From contig USGV01000013.1 of assembly GCA_900554305.1 (NCBI GenBank), positions 1 through 44,455 on the forward strand: a stretch of DNA of 44,455 nt. The letters are read 5' to 3'. Numbering within the stretch: position 1 is the stretch's first letter; every line of letters begins with the position of its first letter. Both the position numbers and the translations under genes were made by a program. Under the pieces are notes generated by a model that saw nothing but the letters and a program-made list of their open reading frames with translations, had not been told where the DNA came from and did not search any database. This DNA comes from an uncultured Mycoplasmatota bacterium. Lineage in GTDB: Bacteria > Bacillota_I > Bacilli_A > RF39 > UBA660. This document shows, in pieces, positions 25,406-34,014 of this stretch.

Positions 25406-26240
25406 ATTTTTTTGATTTTTGTAAAGCACTAATATCACTATAGCTAGTCTCAGAAGTTATTTCGTTGTTATCTGATAGTTTAGCTCCACTGTAAGCACTT
25501 ACTTTTATTAAATTTAAAGCTTCTTTTGATTGTTCTAAATTCAAGTCGAAGTTTCTATCTTCTTCTCCTTGGATATCATAAAGATGCTTAATCATTCTAC
25601 CGTAAATTGAATTCCCATCTACTGAATAATTTTTATTTTGAACTGCAACTGTAAACATATGATTTCCTTCGTCTACTCTTTCAGGACCGATAGTAACTGA
25701 AGCAAACTCTTCTGGAGATAATTCTAAAGCATCTACTACTCCTGCTTTGACAGCTCTTTTTAATCCTGCTTCTATAATGATAGGAGAGGCATTTTCAATC
25801 GTAGATTCTGCATCATCCTGTAGATAATTTAACCATCTACCAGTTTGAAGTTGTTCTTCTCTTGTGCTATTTTCATCTTCCAATACTTCTTGCATAGTTT
25901 CAATATAACTTGCTGGTAAGCGGTCTAAATTTGTCTTTTCCTCGTCTGTTAAAATATAACTATAACTGTCTAAATTACTATCTTCTAATTTTTCATAGAT
26001 TTCGATGGCTCTATCCAGTTTGTCTAATTCTGTTAAGCTACCATTATCTGCTTTTGATACCTTTAATACGTCATCTAACATACTATCATCTTGAGTCAAT
26101 ACTGTTGTTCTATTTAAAGACTCTTCTACTTTTGGTATTTTCTCGCTACTGCAACTTACAACTCCCATTGCAATTGCTAAAGTAACGATAAGAGTAGCAG
26201 CACCTCTTTTTACTTTTATATTTTTTCCATTTAATTTCAT
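25404..26240 (-). CDS. Lipoprotein of unknown function
   Basis: A 278-residue exported lipoprotein: a basic start, a hydrophobic signal (AATLIVTLAIAMGVV) and a lipobox ending VVSC at residue ~30, so the mature protein begins with a lipidated Cys. The mature part is acidic, largely helical and without catalytic motifs. I do not recognise the family. ATG 26240 has AAAGGGGG upstream and the promoter is near consensus, so it is probably well expressed. The IS30 element and repeat array lie just upstream of its promoter and could influence it. Confidence 0.8.
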   Translation of the reverse strand: MKLNGKNIKVKRGAATLIVTLAIAMGVVSCSSEKIPKVEESLNRTTVLTQDDSMLDDVLKVSKADNGSLTELDKLDRAIEIYEKLEDSNLDSYSYILTDEEKTNLDRLPASYIETMQEVLEDENSTREEQLQTGRWLNYLQDDAESTIENASPIIIEAGLKRAVKAGVVDALELSPEEFASVTIGPERVDEGNHMFTVAVQNKNYSVDGNSIYGRMIKHLYDIQGEEDRNFDLNLEQSKEALNLIKVSAYSGAKLSDNNEITSETSYSDISALQKSKK

Positions 26241-26269
26241 TTTATATCCCCCTTTTCAAATGTGTGTAT

Positions 26270-26298
26270 ATTATAACACAAAGGACTGTTTTTGTCAA
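26270..26298 (-). promoter_or_regulatory. Consensus promoter of the lipoprotein gene
   Basis: Perfect TTGACA and TATAAT with a 17-base spacer on the minus strand, the strongest promoter match in the window. Confidence 0.9.
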
Positions 26299-26301
26299 TT
26301 T

Positions 26302-26318
26302 AATACTAATCTAGTATT
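26302..26318. promoter_or_regulatory. 17-bp perfect palindrome upstream of the lipoprotein promoter
   Basis: AATACTA-ATC-TAGTATT lies four bases upstream of the -35 and abuts the first tandem repeat. It could be an operator, or the half-remnant of another repeat; nothing decides this. Confidence 0.45.
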
Positions 26319-26425
26319 GTTTAAAGAGGTAAATGCAAGTTAATAATTATTTATTGTTTAAAGAGGTAAATGCAAGTTAATAATTATTTATTGTTTAAAG
26401 AGGTAAATGCAAGTTAATAATTATT
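26316..26425. repeat. Three tandem copies of a 37-bp unit
   Basis: Copies begin at 26316, 26353 and 26390 and are identical except for the final base of the third. Each carries AAAGAGGTAAATGCAAGTT. The inverse of this core (AAGTTGCATTTACTCCTTT) occurs once more at 26439-26457, so the array can fold into a long hairpin with the adjoining sequence. No variable spacers are present. Confidence 0.9.
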
Positions 26426-26475
26426 ATTATTATATAAAAGTTGCATTTACTCCTTTAATGGTATTTAATATTTCC

Positions 26476-27718
26476 TAATCAATTGTTTTCTGATGAGATT
26501 GGGAAAGGATGAAATATGATAAAACATAGATTAACAATTGAAAATAGAATTTTAATTGAAGAATTGGTAAGACTAAAGTACAAATTAAAAGATATTTCCG
26601 AAATAATAGGTGTTATTCAATCTACTGTTTCTAGAGAGTTAAAGAAAAGAAGAATTACTGGAAAAGGTATTTATAAAGAGTGTGAATTAACTAGGCGATA
26701 TCCTTATGTATGCAATAGTTGTGATAAAAGATTAAAATGCAGAAAAAAGAAATATTATTATCATTATCATAAAGCTCAAAAACAATATGAATACATTTTA
26801 AAAGCATCTAGAATTGGAATTGATATGTCTATTGATGAATTATATTATTGGGATTCTTATTTTAAAGATAAACTTAAAAATAAAAATCAACCAATAACTC
26901 ATATTTTTAATAATATTGAAAAGAGTTTTCCTAAAACTCTACCTACATTTTATAAATACATCCATGAAGGACATTTTCCAAGTATTAATGACGAAATGCT
27001 GCCTAGGGCTTATAGCTATAAACCTAGAAAAAGAACTGGTGAAGAACCTAAAATTAGATTTGATAATACTATTAGAAAAGGAAGAACTCTTAATAATCTT
27101 GAAGAATATTTGAAAATACATCCTGAAGCAAATATAGTAGAAATGGATACTGTTATTGGTAAATTGGAAGACAAGAAATGTATTCTTACTTTATATTTTA
27201 GAAATAGTAAATTAATGCTTATGTTTTTAATAAACAAGTACAAAACTGGATCCGTTACTAAAGTATTTAGAAAATTATATAAAATATTAGGTTATGAATT
27301 ATTTACTAAACTATTCGAGATAGTTCTTACAGACAATGGATGGGAATTTTCTAAGCCTGAAGATATTGAGTTTGATGATAACACAGGAGAAAAACTTATC
27401 AATGTATTTTATTGTAATCCATATTCTTCTTGGGAAAAAGGTGGTATAGAAAGGAACCATGAATTTATAAGATACATAATTCCAAAAGGGATAACTTTTG
27501 ATCAATTAACAGAGAAAAATGTTACTGATATAATGAATAACATTAACAATGTAAAAAGAAAAAGTATGGAATATAAAACACCATATGAAATATTCAAAAA
27601 TATATATGGAGAGGAAACTACAAAAAAACTTCATCTACACTCCCTAAAAGCAGATGAAGTTGATTTGAGTTATAAACTCTTATTTAAATAATCTCAGAAA
27701 AAAGAAAACAATTGATTA
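26476..27718 (+). mobile_element. IS30-family insertion sequence
   Basis: Imperfect terminal inverted repeats begin TAATCAATTGTTTTC at 26476-26490 and return as its exact complement at 27704-27718; a further CTGAGATT/TGATGAGATT match continues inward. One intact transposase lies between them, giving an element of about 1.24 kb. No convincing short target duplication is visible next to the repeats. Both flanks carry AAAAGTTGCATTTA in the same orientation (26436-26449 and 27735-27748). Confidence 0.8.
26516..27691 (+). CDS. IS30-family transposase
   Basis: A 391-residue DDE transposase. The N-terminus has a helix-turn-helix typical of IS30 (ENRILIEELVRLKYKLKDIS...IQSTVSRELKK), followed by a cysteine-containing segment (YVCNSCDKRLKC) as in several IS30 relatives. 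The catalytic core shows EMDTVIG (first Asp, ~residue 207), LTDNGWEF (second Asp, ~275) and WEKGGIERNHEFIRYIIPKG (Glu, ~315), the IS30 signature. The frame is intact, so it may be active. It is one of few plus-strand genes here. ATG 26516 is preceded by GGGAAAGGATG. Confidence 0.95.
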   Translation: MIKHRLTIENRILIEELVRLKYKLKDISEIIGVIQSTVSRELKKRRITGKGIYKECELTRRYPYVCNSCDKRLKCRKKKYYYHYHKAQKQYEYILKASRIGIDMSIDELYYWDSYFKDKLKNKNQPITHIFNNIEKSFPKTLPTFYKYIHEGHFPSINDEMLPRAYSYKPRKRTGEEPKIRFDNTIRKGRTLNNLEEYLKIHPEANIVEMDTVIGKLEDKKCILTLYFRNSKLMLMFLINKYKTGSVTKVFRKLYKILGYELFTKLFEIVLTDNGWEFSKPEDIEFDDNTGEKLINVFYCNPYSSWEKGGIERNHEFIRYIIPKGITFDQLTEKNVTDIMNNINNVKRKSMEYKTPYEIFKNIYGEETTKKLHLHSLKADEVDLSYKLLFK

Positions 27719-27734
27719 ACTATAATAGTACTAA

Positions 27735-27827
27735 AAAAGTTGCATTTAATTTTTAAATAAAAGTGCAAACTTCTTTTCGTCGTGCAATAATTTTCCTTTT
27801 CTAGAAATTATTATAGCTATTTTTTAC
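27735..27827. other. AT-rich IS right flank with GTTGCATTTA-like motifs
   Basis: No gene is visible between the IS end and the next terminator. The stretch holds AAAAGTTGCATTTA (27735-27748), a partial inverse AAGTGCAAACTT, and a hairpin AATAATTT/AAATTATT near 27786-27813. A related AAGTTGCATTATA lies at about 27881-27893. These motifs echo the tandem repeats on the other side of the IS. Confidence 0.5.
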
Positions 27828-27859
27828 AAAAAAACAAGGTATAACTTGCATTATACCTT
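27828..27859 (-). terminator. Intrinsic terminator of the NodB-like gene
   Basis: Minus-strand perfect stem AAGGTATAA/TTATACCTT with a six-base loop and a run of seven T. It lies about 75 bases past the gene's stop. Confidence 0.75.
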
Positions 27860-27935
27860 TAAAATTCAGCAATTATATCTAAGTTGCATTATACTATTAA
27901 ACTAACTTGACACTTCTTTAAAATCCTTTGAAGGT

Positions 27936-28793
27936 TTACTTTTCTAGACTTTCACTTAATAGATTTTTCAATGTTACGATATTATACCCTTTTGATTTTA
28001 TATAAGTTATTACTGTTTGTAATTCTATTTCTGTTGTAGTATTAATAGGAAAAGAAATAATAGCAGCATTCTGAAGTTTCTGTTTTATATCTTGATAAGG
28101 AGTATTAGTTATCTTTATTGTTGGAGTAATCGTATGCAGTTCTAATTTACTACATAATTCTATTACCTCTTTATTGTCATAGTCTGCATAACAATATTCT
28201 CCTTCTCTTCCTGTTACATTTTTTAGATATTGTAGAGCTGATGAAAAATATATTTCTTCATAACGATTATTATAACTTAAGATTTCTAGTTCGTGGTTAG
28301 TCATTTTTTTGATTAAAGCTAAATTATTCTCTAGCCAAAGACCATCGATAAAAAAAGTTGCTGCTACTCCTTCTTGGTTTAATATTTGAATTATTTGTTT
28401 TGGATCTGTTGTATTATAAATAGGAAAGACTAAAGCTACTTCTTTTTTTTCTTCATTTCCAGAAATAATAAACTTATCATATGTTTCTTCGATAGATAAT
28501 GTAGGAGTTGTTTCTTTAAATACTGTTAGACTTTCATTATAGGCACCATATTGTTTCATCTTTTGGTATGTTTCTTCATAGTCTACTTCTTTTCCGTTCT
28601 TTCCTGGAACTATTTTATTTCCTTCTATTTTGGCATCTTCTGCACTGATTACATATTTTTTGCTTTCCTCCTTTATTTGTTTCATCAAAGGGTCTGTTTC
28701 TCTAATAATGTCTATTGTCTTATTTGTATAATAAAAACTAAATAGTACTAATAATAAAACTAGTGTTACTTGAATTAGTTTTTTCTTCAACAT
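27936..28793 (-). CDS. Degenerate polysaccharide deacetylase-like (NodB fold) protein, YlxY position
   Basis: A 285-residue anchored protein: one N-terminal membrane helix (VTLVLLLVLFSFYYT), a spacer, then a NodB-like domain (~115-285). The fold is indicated by the strand KKEVALVFPIYN, the segment GVAATFFIDGLWLENN (normally 'ATFFv.G.w...np') and the closing GYNIVTLKNLL. Catalytic features are missing: the 'TFDDGP' strand reads VFPIYN and the metal-binding 'SH(S/T)..H' position reads LSYNNRYEE, so hydrolase activity is unlikely. In Bacillus the gene after pnpA is ylxY, also a putative deacetylase, so this is probably its positional equivalent. A TATACT -10 lies in the pnp terminator gap. Confidence 0.75.
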   Translation of the reverse strand: MLKKKLIQVTLVLLLVLFSFYYTNKTIDIIRETDPLMKQIKEESKKYVISAEDAKIEGNKIVPGKNGKEVDYEETYQKMKQYGAYNESLTVFKETTPTLSIEETYDKFIISGNEEKKEVALVFPIYNTTDPKQIIQILNQEGVAATFFIDGLWLENNLALIKKMTNHELEILSYNNRYEEIYFSSALQYLKNVTGREGEYCYADYDNKEVIELCSKLELHTITPTIKITNTPYQDIKQKLQNAAIISFPINTTTEIELQTVITYIKSKGYNIVTLKNLLSESLEK

Positions 28794-28816
28794 AAAATCA
28801 CCTAGAACAGTATATG

Positions 28817-28842
28817 AAAAAAAAGTTCATTTCTGAACTTTT
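28817..28842 (-). terminator. Intrinsic terminator of pnp
   Basis: Minus-strand stem AAAAGTTCA-GAAA-TGAACTTTT continuing into a T run. Confidence 0.9.
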
Positions 28843-31026
28843 CTATTCTTCATTTTTTTCTATTTTCTTCTCTTCCTTAGCTTTTGTTTTTGGTTTTGGA
28901 AGGGCATCTTTTCTTGAGAAGTTTTGTCTTCCTTTTTTATCTGGTCCTAAAGCTTTGACAATAATTTCGTCTCCAACTTTTACAACGTCTTCTACTTTAG
29001 CAACTCTCTCATGGGAAAGTTGAGAAACATGCACTAATCCTTCACAACCTGGCCATAATTGTACAAAGCAACCAAAGTCTTCAATCTTTACTACCTTTGC
29101 TTCATAGATTTTGCCAACTTCTACTTCACGAACTACTTCTTCAATCATTTCTCTTGTTTTGTTGATAATTTCTTGATCACTATGATAGATAATTACACGT
29201 CCATCATCTTCTAAGTCTACTTTAACAGCATTAATATTATTAACATCTTTAACGTTAGAAGCATCACAAATGATTTTTGTAATCATTTCTCCACCCTTAC
29301 CTATAACATCTTTGATTTTCATTGGATCTATCATGAATGTTTCCATCTTAGGTGCGTATTTAGATACTTCTTTTCTAGGTTCCGCAATTTGTTTTTGCAT
29401 AACATCAAGAACTTCCATACGAGCTTTCTTAGCTTGTTCTAATGCTTCTTTTAAAATTTCTCTTGTAATTCCTTTAATTTTAATATCCATTTGTAATGCA
29501 CAGATACCGTTTTTCGTTCCTGCAACTTTAAAGTCCATATCTCCTAAATGGTCTTCCATACCTTGAATATCTGTTAAAATTGTATAATCTTCATCATGAG
29601 TAATTAATCCCATAGCAATACCAGCAACTGGGGCTTTAATTGGAACTCCTGCGGCCATTAGTGACATACAACCTGCACAAATACTTGCTTGAGAGGATGA
29701 ACCGTTTGATTCTAATATTTCTGATACAACACGAATGGTGTATGGGAAGTCTTCTTCACTTGGTATTACTTGTAATAAGGCTTTTTCTCCTAGTGCTCCG
29801 TGACCAATTTCTCTTCTTCCTGGAGCGCCATATCTACCAGTTTCTCCAACGGAGAATTGTGGAAAGTTATAGTGTAACATAAATCTCTTTTGATCTTCTA
29901 GTCCAAGGCCATCTAAGATTTGATGTTCTCCGATAGCACCTAGTGTAGTTACAGATAAAGCTTGTGTTTCACCACGAGTAAATAGTGCTGATCCATGAGT
30001 TCTTGGTAATAAATCAATATCTGTAGATAAAGGTCTAATCTCATCCATTTTTCTACCATCAGATCTAATATGTTCTTTTACTACGATACTTCTAAACAAA
30101 TTGTATTCAATATCAGATACTACCATATCGGCTTTTACCAATATTTCTTTTAGTTCCTCGTCTTTTACTTTATCTTCGTATTCACTTCTATATAGTTCTT
30201 CTACTTCTTCTTTTATAGCGTCGATAGCTGTATACTTTTCTAACTTATCTTTAATACGAAGCGCTTTATCCATCTTATCGGAAATTAGAGAAGTAATTCT
30301 CTCTTTCATTTCATCTTCAATTGTTAGTGTTTCATATTCCATTTTTTCATCGCCAATTTCAGCGATTATCTCTTCTTCAAAAGCGATTAGTTTTTTTACT
30401 GCTTCATGTCCAAACATTAATGCTTCTAACATGATGTCTTCTCTTACTTCTTTGGCACTAGACTCTACCATATTGATAGCATCTTTTGTTCCAGCAACAG
30501 TTAAATCTAATTCAGATTGTTCTAACTCTTCCGGAGTTGGGTTTATGATAAACTCTCCATTTACTCTACCTACTTTTACACCAGCAATTGGTCCATTAAA
30601 TGGTATCTTTGAGATAGACACTGCTAAAGAAGAACCTAACATCGCAGTCAATTCTGGAGAGCACTCTTGATCTACTGATAAAACAGTTGAGATAACCTGT
30701 ACCTCATTTTTAAATCCTTCCGGGAATAAAGGCCTCATTGGTCGATCAATCATACGTGCCGCTAATGTAGCATTTTCACTTGGACGACCTTCTCTTTTAA
30801 TAAATCCTCCTGGTATTTTACCTACAGAATATAATTTTTCTTGATAGTTTACTGTTAATGGAAAAAAGTCAGATAGTAGATTTACAGTCTTTGATACGAC
30901 AGCTGCAGTTAATACTACAGTATCGTTGTAACGAACTAATACTGCACCATCCGCTTGTTTTGCAAGTTCCCCATGTTCTACTATGATCTTTCTTCCATAA
31001 AAATCTAATTCAAATTTCTTTTTCAT
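28843..31026 (-). CDS. pnp: Polyribonucleotide nucleotidyltransferase (PNPase)
   Basis: A 727-residue phosphorolytic 3'-5' exoribonuclease. Two RNase PH domains (start ~1-210; second ~310-540 with [14 protein letters not shown] and the [10 protein letters not shown] active-site strand), an intervening helical domain, a KH domain ([15 protein letters not shown], ~550-610) and an S1 domain ([20 protein letters not shown], ~618-690) followed by a short Lys-rich tail. Length and order are normal. It lies after rpsO as in most bacteria, but an rpsO terminator separates them. The pnp leader can form a hairpin (GAAAAGT/ACTTTTC near 31060-31090), a place where PNPase mRNAs are often controlled. Confidence 0.97.
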   Translation of the reverse strand: MKKKFELDFYGRKIIVEHGELAKQADGAVLVRYNDTVVLTAAVVSKTVNLLSDFFPLTVNYQEKLYSVGKIPGGFIKREGRPSENATLAARMIDRPMRPLFPEGFKNEVQVISTVLSVDQECSPELTAMLGSSLAVSISKIPFNGPIAGVKVGRVNGEFIINPTPEELEQSELDLTVAGTKDAINMVESSAKEVREDIMLEALMFGHEAVKKLIAFEEEIIAEIGDEKMEYETLTIEDEMKERITSLISDKMDKALRIKDKLEKYTAIDAIKEEVEELYRSEYEDKVKDEELKEILVKADMVVSDIEYNLFRSIVVKEHIRSDGRKMDEIRPLSTDIDLLPRTHGSALFTRGETQALSVTTLGAIGEHQILDGLGLEDQKRFMLHYNFPQFSVGETGRYGAPGRREIGHGALGEKALLQVIPSEEDFPYTIRVVSEILESNGSSSQASICAGCMSLMAAGVPIKAPVAGIAMGLITHDEDYTILTDIQGMEDHLGDMDFKVAGTKNGICALQMDIKIKGITREILKEALEQAKKARMEVLDVMQKQIAEPRKEVSKYAPKMETFMIDPMKIKDVIGKGGEMITKIICDASNVKDVNNINAVKVDLEDDGRVIIYHSDQEIINKTREMIEEVVREVEVGKIYEAKVVKIEDFGCFVQLWPGCEGLVHVSQLSHERVAKVEDVVKVGDEIIVKALGPDKKGRQNFSRKDALPKPKTKAKEEKKIEKNEE

Positions 31027-31106
31027 ACTTCCTCCATATAAGTTCCATTACTAGAATAGCAGAAAAGTTGAAAAATTTCTACTTTTTCTTTGATTTCTTT
31101 TCTTTT

Positions 31107-31138
31107 AAAAATAAAAATAGTACATTTTGTACTATTTT
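31107..31138 (-). terminator. Intrinsic terminator of rpsO
   Basis: Minus-strand stem AAAATAGTAC-AAAAT-GTACTATTTT and T-rich tail, beginning within the last rpsO codons. Confidence 0.85.
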
Positions 31139-31401
31139 CTTAAACCTAATTTTTTAATTACTTCACGATAGCTTTGAATGTCTTTCTTAGCTAAGTAATT
31201 TAGCATGTTACGACGTTGTCCAACTTTCTTTAAAAGTCCTCTTCTTGAATGATAATCGTGAATGTGTGTCTTTAAGTGTTCTGTTAAATCGTTAATTTCT
31301 TTTGTTAAAATTGCGATTTGTACTTCTGCAGAACCAGTATCTTTTTCATTTTTAGCGAAATCTTTAATGATTGCACTTTTTTCTTCTTTTGTTAATGCCA
31401 T
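31132..31401 (-). CDS. rpsO: 30S ribosomal protein S15
   Basis: An 89-residue S15, exactly the usual length. Recognised by [45 protein letters not shown] (hallmarks: [33 protein letters not shown]). It binds the central domain of 16S rRNA early in 30S assembly. The ATG at 31401 follows AAGGAAG. A ~75-nt leader separates promoter and start, and the gene is followed by a terminator and pnp, matching the conserved rpsO-pnp pair. Confidence 0.98.
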   Translation of the reverse strand: MALTKEEKSAIIKDFAKNEKDTGSAEVQIAILTKEINDLTEHLKTHIHDYHSRRGLLKKVGQRRNMLNYLAKKDIQSYREVIKKLGLRK

Positions 31402-31478
31402 ATTAACACTTCCTTTCTTATAAATTCACCAAAACTAAGTAAAAAGTCGGAAATTCTTTAAACTGAGTATTGGCAGCA
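31402..31478 (-). promoter_or_regulatory. Structured rpsO leader, possible S15 autoregulatory site
   Basis: The leader can pair CCAATACT with AGTTTTGG (7 of 8 bases) around an inner loop close to the start codon. S15 commonly represses its own mRNA through structured leaders, but these differ in form between phyla, so the assignment is tentative. Confidence 0.35.
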
Positions 31479-31483
31479 CATAT

Positions 31484-31512
31484 AATATACTATACTTTTT
31501 TTATTTTTGCAA
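31484..31512 (-). promoter_or_regulatory. Promoter of rpsO
   Basis: TTGCAA (-35), 17 bases, TATATT (-10), four bases after the stop of the exchanger gene. Confidence 0.7.
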
Positions 31513-31515
31513 GCT

Positions 31516-32469
31516 TTATCCTATGATTAGGCATATATAATATGCTACAAAGATACTTAACATCAAGATTCCCTCTTTTTTTGATACTTCTCTTTCGCTA
31601 CGAGCAAATATATAAAGCAAGAAGGAAGTTAAGAATACTGTTACTATATCTGTAAGATTAAAGTTTTCTAATACTAAATCTCCATAGATTGCGATTGGTA
31701 AACCTAATACAATACAAATATTAAAAATATTAGTTCCTATAATATTACCTATGGCCATATCAAATTCTTTTTTTCTAGCACTTGTTACTGTCATAAACAT
31801 CTCTGGTAAAGATGTTCCAATCACAACGACAATCATTGTAATTACTTTTTCACTTACATTTAGTTTTTCTGCTAAGGCTGTAGCGTTATTTACAATCACA
31901 TCACTGCTTAATGAAATACAGACTATTGACCCGATAAGCAAGAATAAAATTAAAAATATATTTTTATATTTTGGTTCTATTTTATCTGCATCATCATCTT
32001 TCTTTTTTAATAACTGTACGATATATGATACGAACATACAAAATAGTAGAATTAAAATAATTCCATCTGCTCTAGAAAATGTATTTGGAGTCAGTGGATT
32101 AAATACACTATCTAACATCAAGACTACGAATCCTGTGGTGATGATTAATAAAATTGGCAATTCCTTCTTTATCGTTGCGTGCTTTACTCTAATTGGCCTA
32201 ACGAGGGCTGCTAATCCAATAATTAAGAAAGTATTTACGATGCAGCTTCCTACTACGTTGGCAAATGCCATAGTACCATTTCCTTCCGCGACACTCCGGA
32301 AAGAAATCGCTACTTCTGGAGCACAAGTACCAAATGCAACGATTGTTAATGCTATTAACATTTTAGGTATCTTACAACGGATTGCTAAAGAAGATGCGCA
32401 GTCTACTAAAATATCACTTGATTTAATTATAATTATAAATCCCAAAAGTAAAAAAACTACTTCTAACAT
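31516..32469 (-). CDS. CaCA-family cation exchanger (YrbG-like)
   Basis: A 317-residue membrane protein with about ten helices in two homologous halves. The two alpha-repeats carry the ion-binding signatures: IVAFGTCAPEVAIS with NVVGSCIVNTFLI in the first half and VVIGTSLPEMFMT with NIIGTNIFNICIVLG in the second. This is the K+-independent Na+/Ca2+ exchanger type (YrbG, MjNCX). It would move Ca2+ or another cation against Na+ or H+; which one cannot be told. A Lys/Asp-rich cytoplasmic loop (KKKDDDADK) joins the halves. ATG 32469 follows AGGGG. In Bacillus ribC sits between truB and rpsO; here this exchanger takes the place. Confidence 0.93.
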   Translation of the reverse strand: MLEVVFLLLGFIIIIKSSDILVDCASSLAIRCKIPKMLIALTIVAFGTCAPEVAISFRSVAEGNGTMAFANVVGSCIVNTFLIIGLAALVRPIRVKHATIKKELPILLIITTGFVVLMLDSVFNPLTPNTFSRADGIILILLFCMFVSYIVQLLKKKDDDADKIEPKYKNIFLILFLLIGSIVCISLSSDVIVNNATALAEKLNVSEKVITMIVVVIGTSLPEMFMTVTSARKKEFDMAIGNIIGTNIFNICIVLGLPIAIYGDLVLENFNLTDIVTVFLTSFLLYIFARSEREVSKKEGILMLSIFVAYYICLIIG

Positions 32470-32545
32470 GCCATCCCCTACTTTCTAGTTAATTATACTA
32501 TAGTTTTTTATTTCTTTCCTAGGGGTAAAACTCCATTTTACTGTA

Positions 32546-32574
32546 AAGAAAAAGAACTTTTTTTAAAAGTTCTT
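32546..32574 (-). terminator. Intrinsic terminator of the VanY-TruB gene
   Basis: Minus-strand stem AAGAACTTTT/AAAAGTTCTT with a 3-nt loop, followed by TTTCTTT; it starts inside the last codons. Confidence 0.85.
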
Positions 32575-33960
32575 CCATACTTTTAGTATGTCTTTTTCTA
32601 CTTTGTAGATACCTAAAATTTTATTATTTTTAGTTTTAAATATTACTTTGTTTTTTATCTGATATTTATTTGGTAATTTCATACCATTTTTTATCTTTCT
32701 TTCTGTTTCTTTGTCTACTGTAATTGTTGGCAAGTCTAAAACTTCATCTATTTTATGAAGCTTTGCTTTTCCTTTTTTTATTTCTTCTAGAGTATTTGTT
32801 TCTTTGATATCAACTTTTCCTTGTTTTGTTCTAACTAGTGTTGTCATGGTAGCATAGGTATCTAAGCTTCTTCCAATATCTCTTATTAAACTTCTAATAT
32901 AGCATCCCTTTGTGACTTTTGCTTTTATCATAAACGTATCATTATCACTTGATAATAACTTGATTTTTTTTACTGTTACTTCTTTTTTAGGAAGTTCTAC
33001 TTCTTTACCACTTCTAGCATATTCATATAATTTTTTTCCATTTACTTTGATTGCTGAATATATTGGGACTTCTTGCATGTAAGTTTTTTGATAACTATTT
33101 ATTACTTTTTCTATGTCTTTCGATAAATCTACTGGTTTACTTTTGGTAACTTTCCCCGTGATATCTAGGGTATCTGTTTCTACACCTAATAAAACACCTG
33201 CTTTATATTCTTTATCTTCGGCTGTTATTAGTTCAGCAATTTTTGTTGCTTGTCCTACTGTTACTATTAAAACACCTTCGGCTAGAGGATCAAGAGTTCC
33301 TGTGTGTCCTACTCTTTTTATTCCAAAAATATTACTAATTTCATTTACTACATCAAATGATGTTATACCCGCTGGTTTATTTACATATAGAATAGCTGAG
33401 AAGTTTTTTAGGTATTCTTCTATCGTCCAATTATTTTTCTCCATGATAGTTGCTGGTATTTTTCCAACATAACGAATATGCCAAGGCTCATATGGATATC
33501 CTGTTATTTCTTCTTTACCTTCAGGATATCTTATAATAAATCCAAATTTAGATAGATATGGAACAAATTGTTTATAATTATCCAAATGTTCCAATATTTC
33601 ATCATTTTCTTCATCATATTTTCCATTCACTTCTAATACAATATCGATTGCTAATCCTGTATGATGTTCGCTTGTTCCTGGTTCTGCTACTATAGCATTT
33701 GCATAGTCTTCTCCATATTCTTTGCTAAATTGTTCTTTTAAATTCTGTTGATGTTCTTGACTACGATAGGCATCATCTATTTCCATTTTTATATTTTTTC
33801 TTTTTAAAAAGTTTTTTAACTGGTCAAAGGCTAGGGCTGTTTCTTCTTCGATTAAAGTATCTTTATTTTGATAGTTTTTTCTATTTACTAATTTTATATT
33901 TTTTAAATAACTTTGTTTTATTTTGTTTTCTTTATTTATTACTGTTAAATATTTCTTCAT
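32563..33960 (-). CDS. truB: Fusion of VanY-type D-Ala-D-Ala carboxypeptidase with tRNA pseudouridine-55 synthase TruB
   Basis: A 465-residue two-domain protein from ATG 33960 (GAGGG upstream; an earlier in-frame TTG lies in the promoter). Residues ~25-180 are a VanY/LAS carboxypeptidase with its zinc motifs: DDAYRSQEHQ, SEHHTGLAID (SxHxxGxAxD, ~100) and EPWHIRYVG (~158). Residues ~188-465 are TruB: ILYVNKPAGITSFDVVNEI, the catalytic GHTGTLDPLAEGVL (Asp ~226), a KVTKGCYIRSLIRD motif and a C-terminal PUA-like region. TruB makes the universal pseudouridine 55 in tRNA. No Met precedes the TruB part and no stop or shift lies at the junction (33397), so the fusion looks real. No signal peptide exists, so the VanY half should be cytosolic, odd for a wall enzyme. 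Confidence 0.93.
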   Translation of the reverse strand: MKKYLTVINKENKIKQSYLKNIKLVNRKNYQNKDTLIEEETALAFDQLKNFLKRKNIKMEIDDAYRSQEHQQNLKEQFSKEYGEDYANAIVAEPGTSEHHTGLAIDIVLEVNGKYDEENDEILEHLDNYKQFVPYLSKFGFIIRYPEGKEEITGYPYEPWHIRYVGKIPATIMEKNNWTIEEYLKNFSAILYVNKPAGITSFDVVNEISNIFGIKRVGHTGTLDPLAEGVLIVTVGQATKIAELITAEDKEYKAGVLLGVETDTLDITGKVTKSKPVDLSKDIEKVINSYQKTYMQEVPIYSAIKVNGKKLYEYARSGKEVELPKKEVTVKKIKLLSSDNDTFMIKAKVTKGCYIRSLIRDIGRSLDTYATMTTLVRTKQGKVDIKETNTLEEIKKGKAKLHKIDEVLDLPTITVDKETERKIKNGMKLPNKYQIKNKVIFKTKNNKILGIYKVEKDILKVWKNF

Positions 33961-33984
33961 CTTGATCCCTCGTTTTTTATTATA

Positions 33985-34011
33985 CAAAAAATAAAAGGGT
34001 ATTTCTACCCT
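33985..34011 (-). terminator. Intrinsic terminator of the J-LysM gene
   Basis: Minus-strand stem AGGGTA-GAAA-TACCCT, then TTTATTTTTT. A TATAAT right after it may serve as -10 for the VanY-TruB gene, although no good -35 is seen. Confidence 0.85.
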
Positions 34012-34014
34012 GTT

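Noticed and set aside
25310..25438. N-terminal extension of SMC by 43 residues
   Set aside because: The standard SMC start (MYLKEI) has a ribosome site, and the extension runs through the smc promoter and is not protein-like.
26316..26425. 37-bp repeats starting near GTTTAAAG suggest a CRISPR array
   Set aside because: The copies are directly adjacent and identical, with no variable spacers, and no cas genes are present.
30101..30670. Plus-strand Ser-rich frame of 189 codons
   Set aside because: Antisense to pnp; composition is that of the complement of a Glu/Lys-rich coding sequence.
31751..32488. Plus-strand frame of 245 codons
   Set aside because: It lies opposite the CaCA exchanger, whose two alpha-repeat motifs prove the minus strand is coding.
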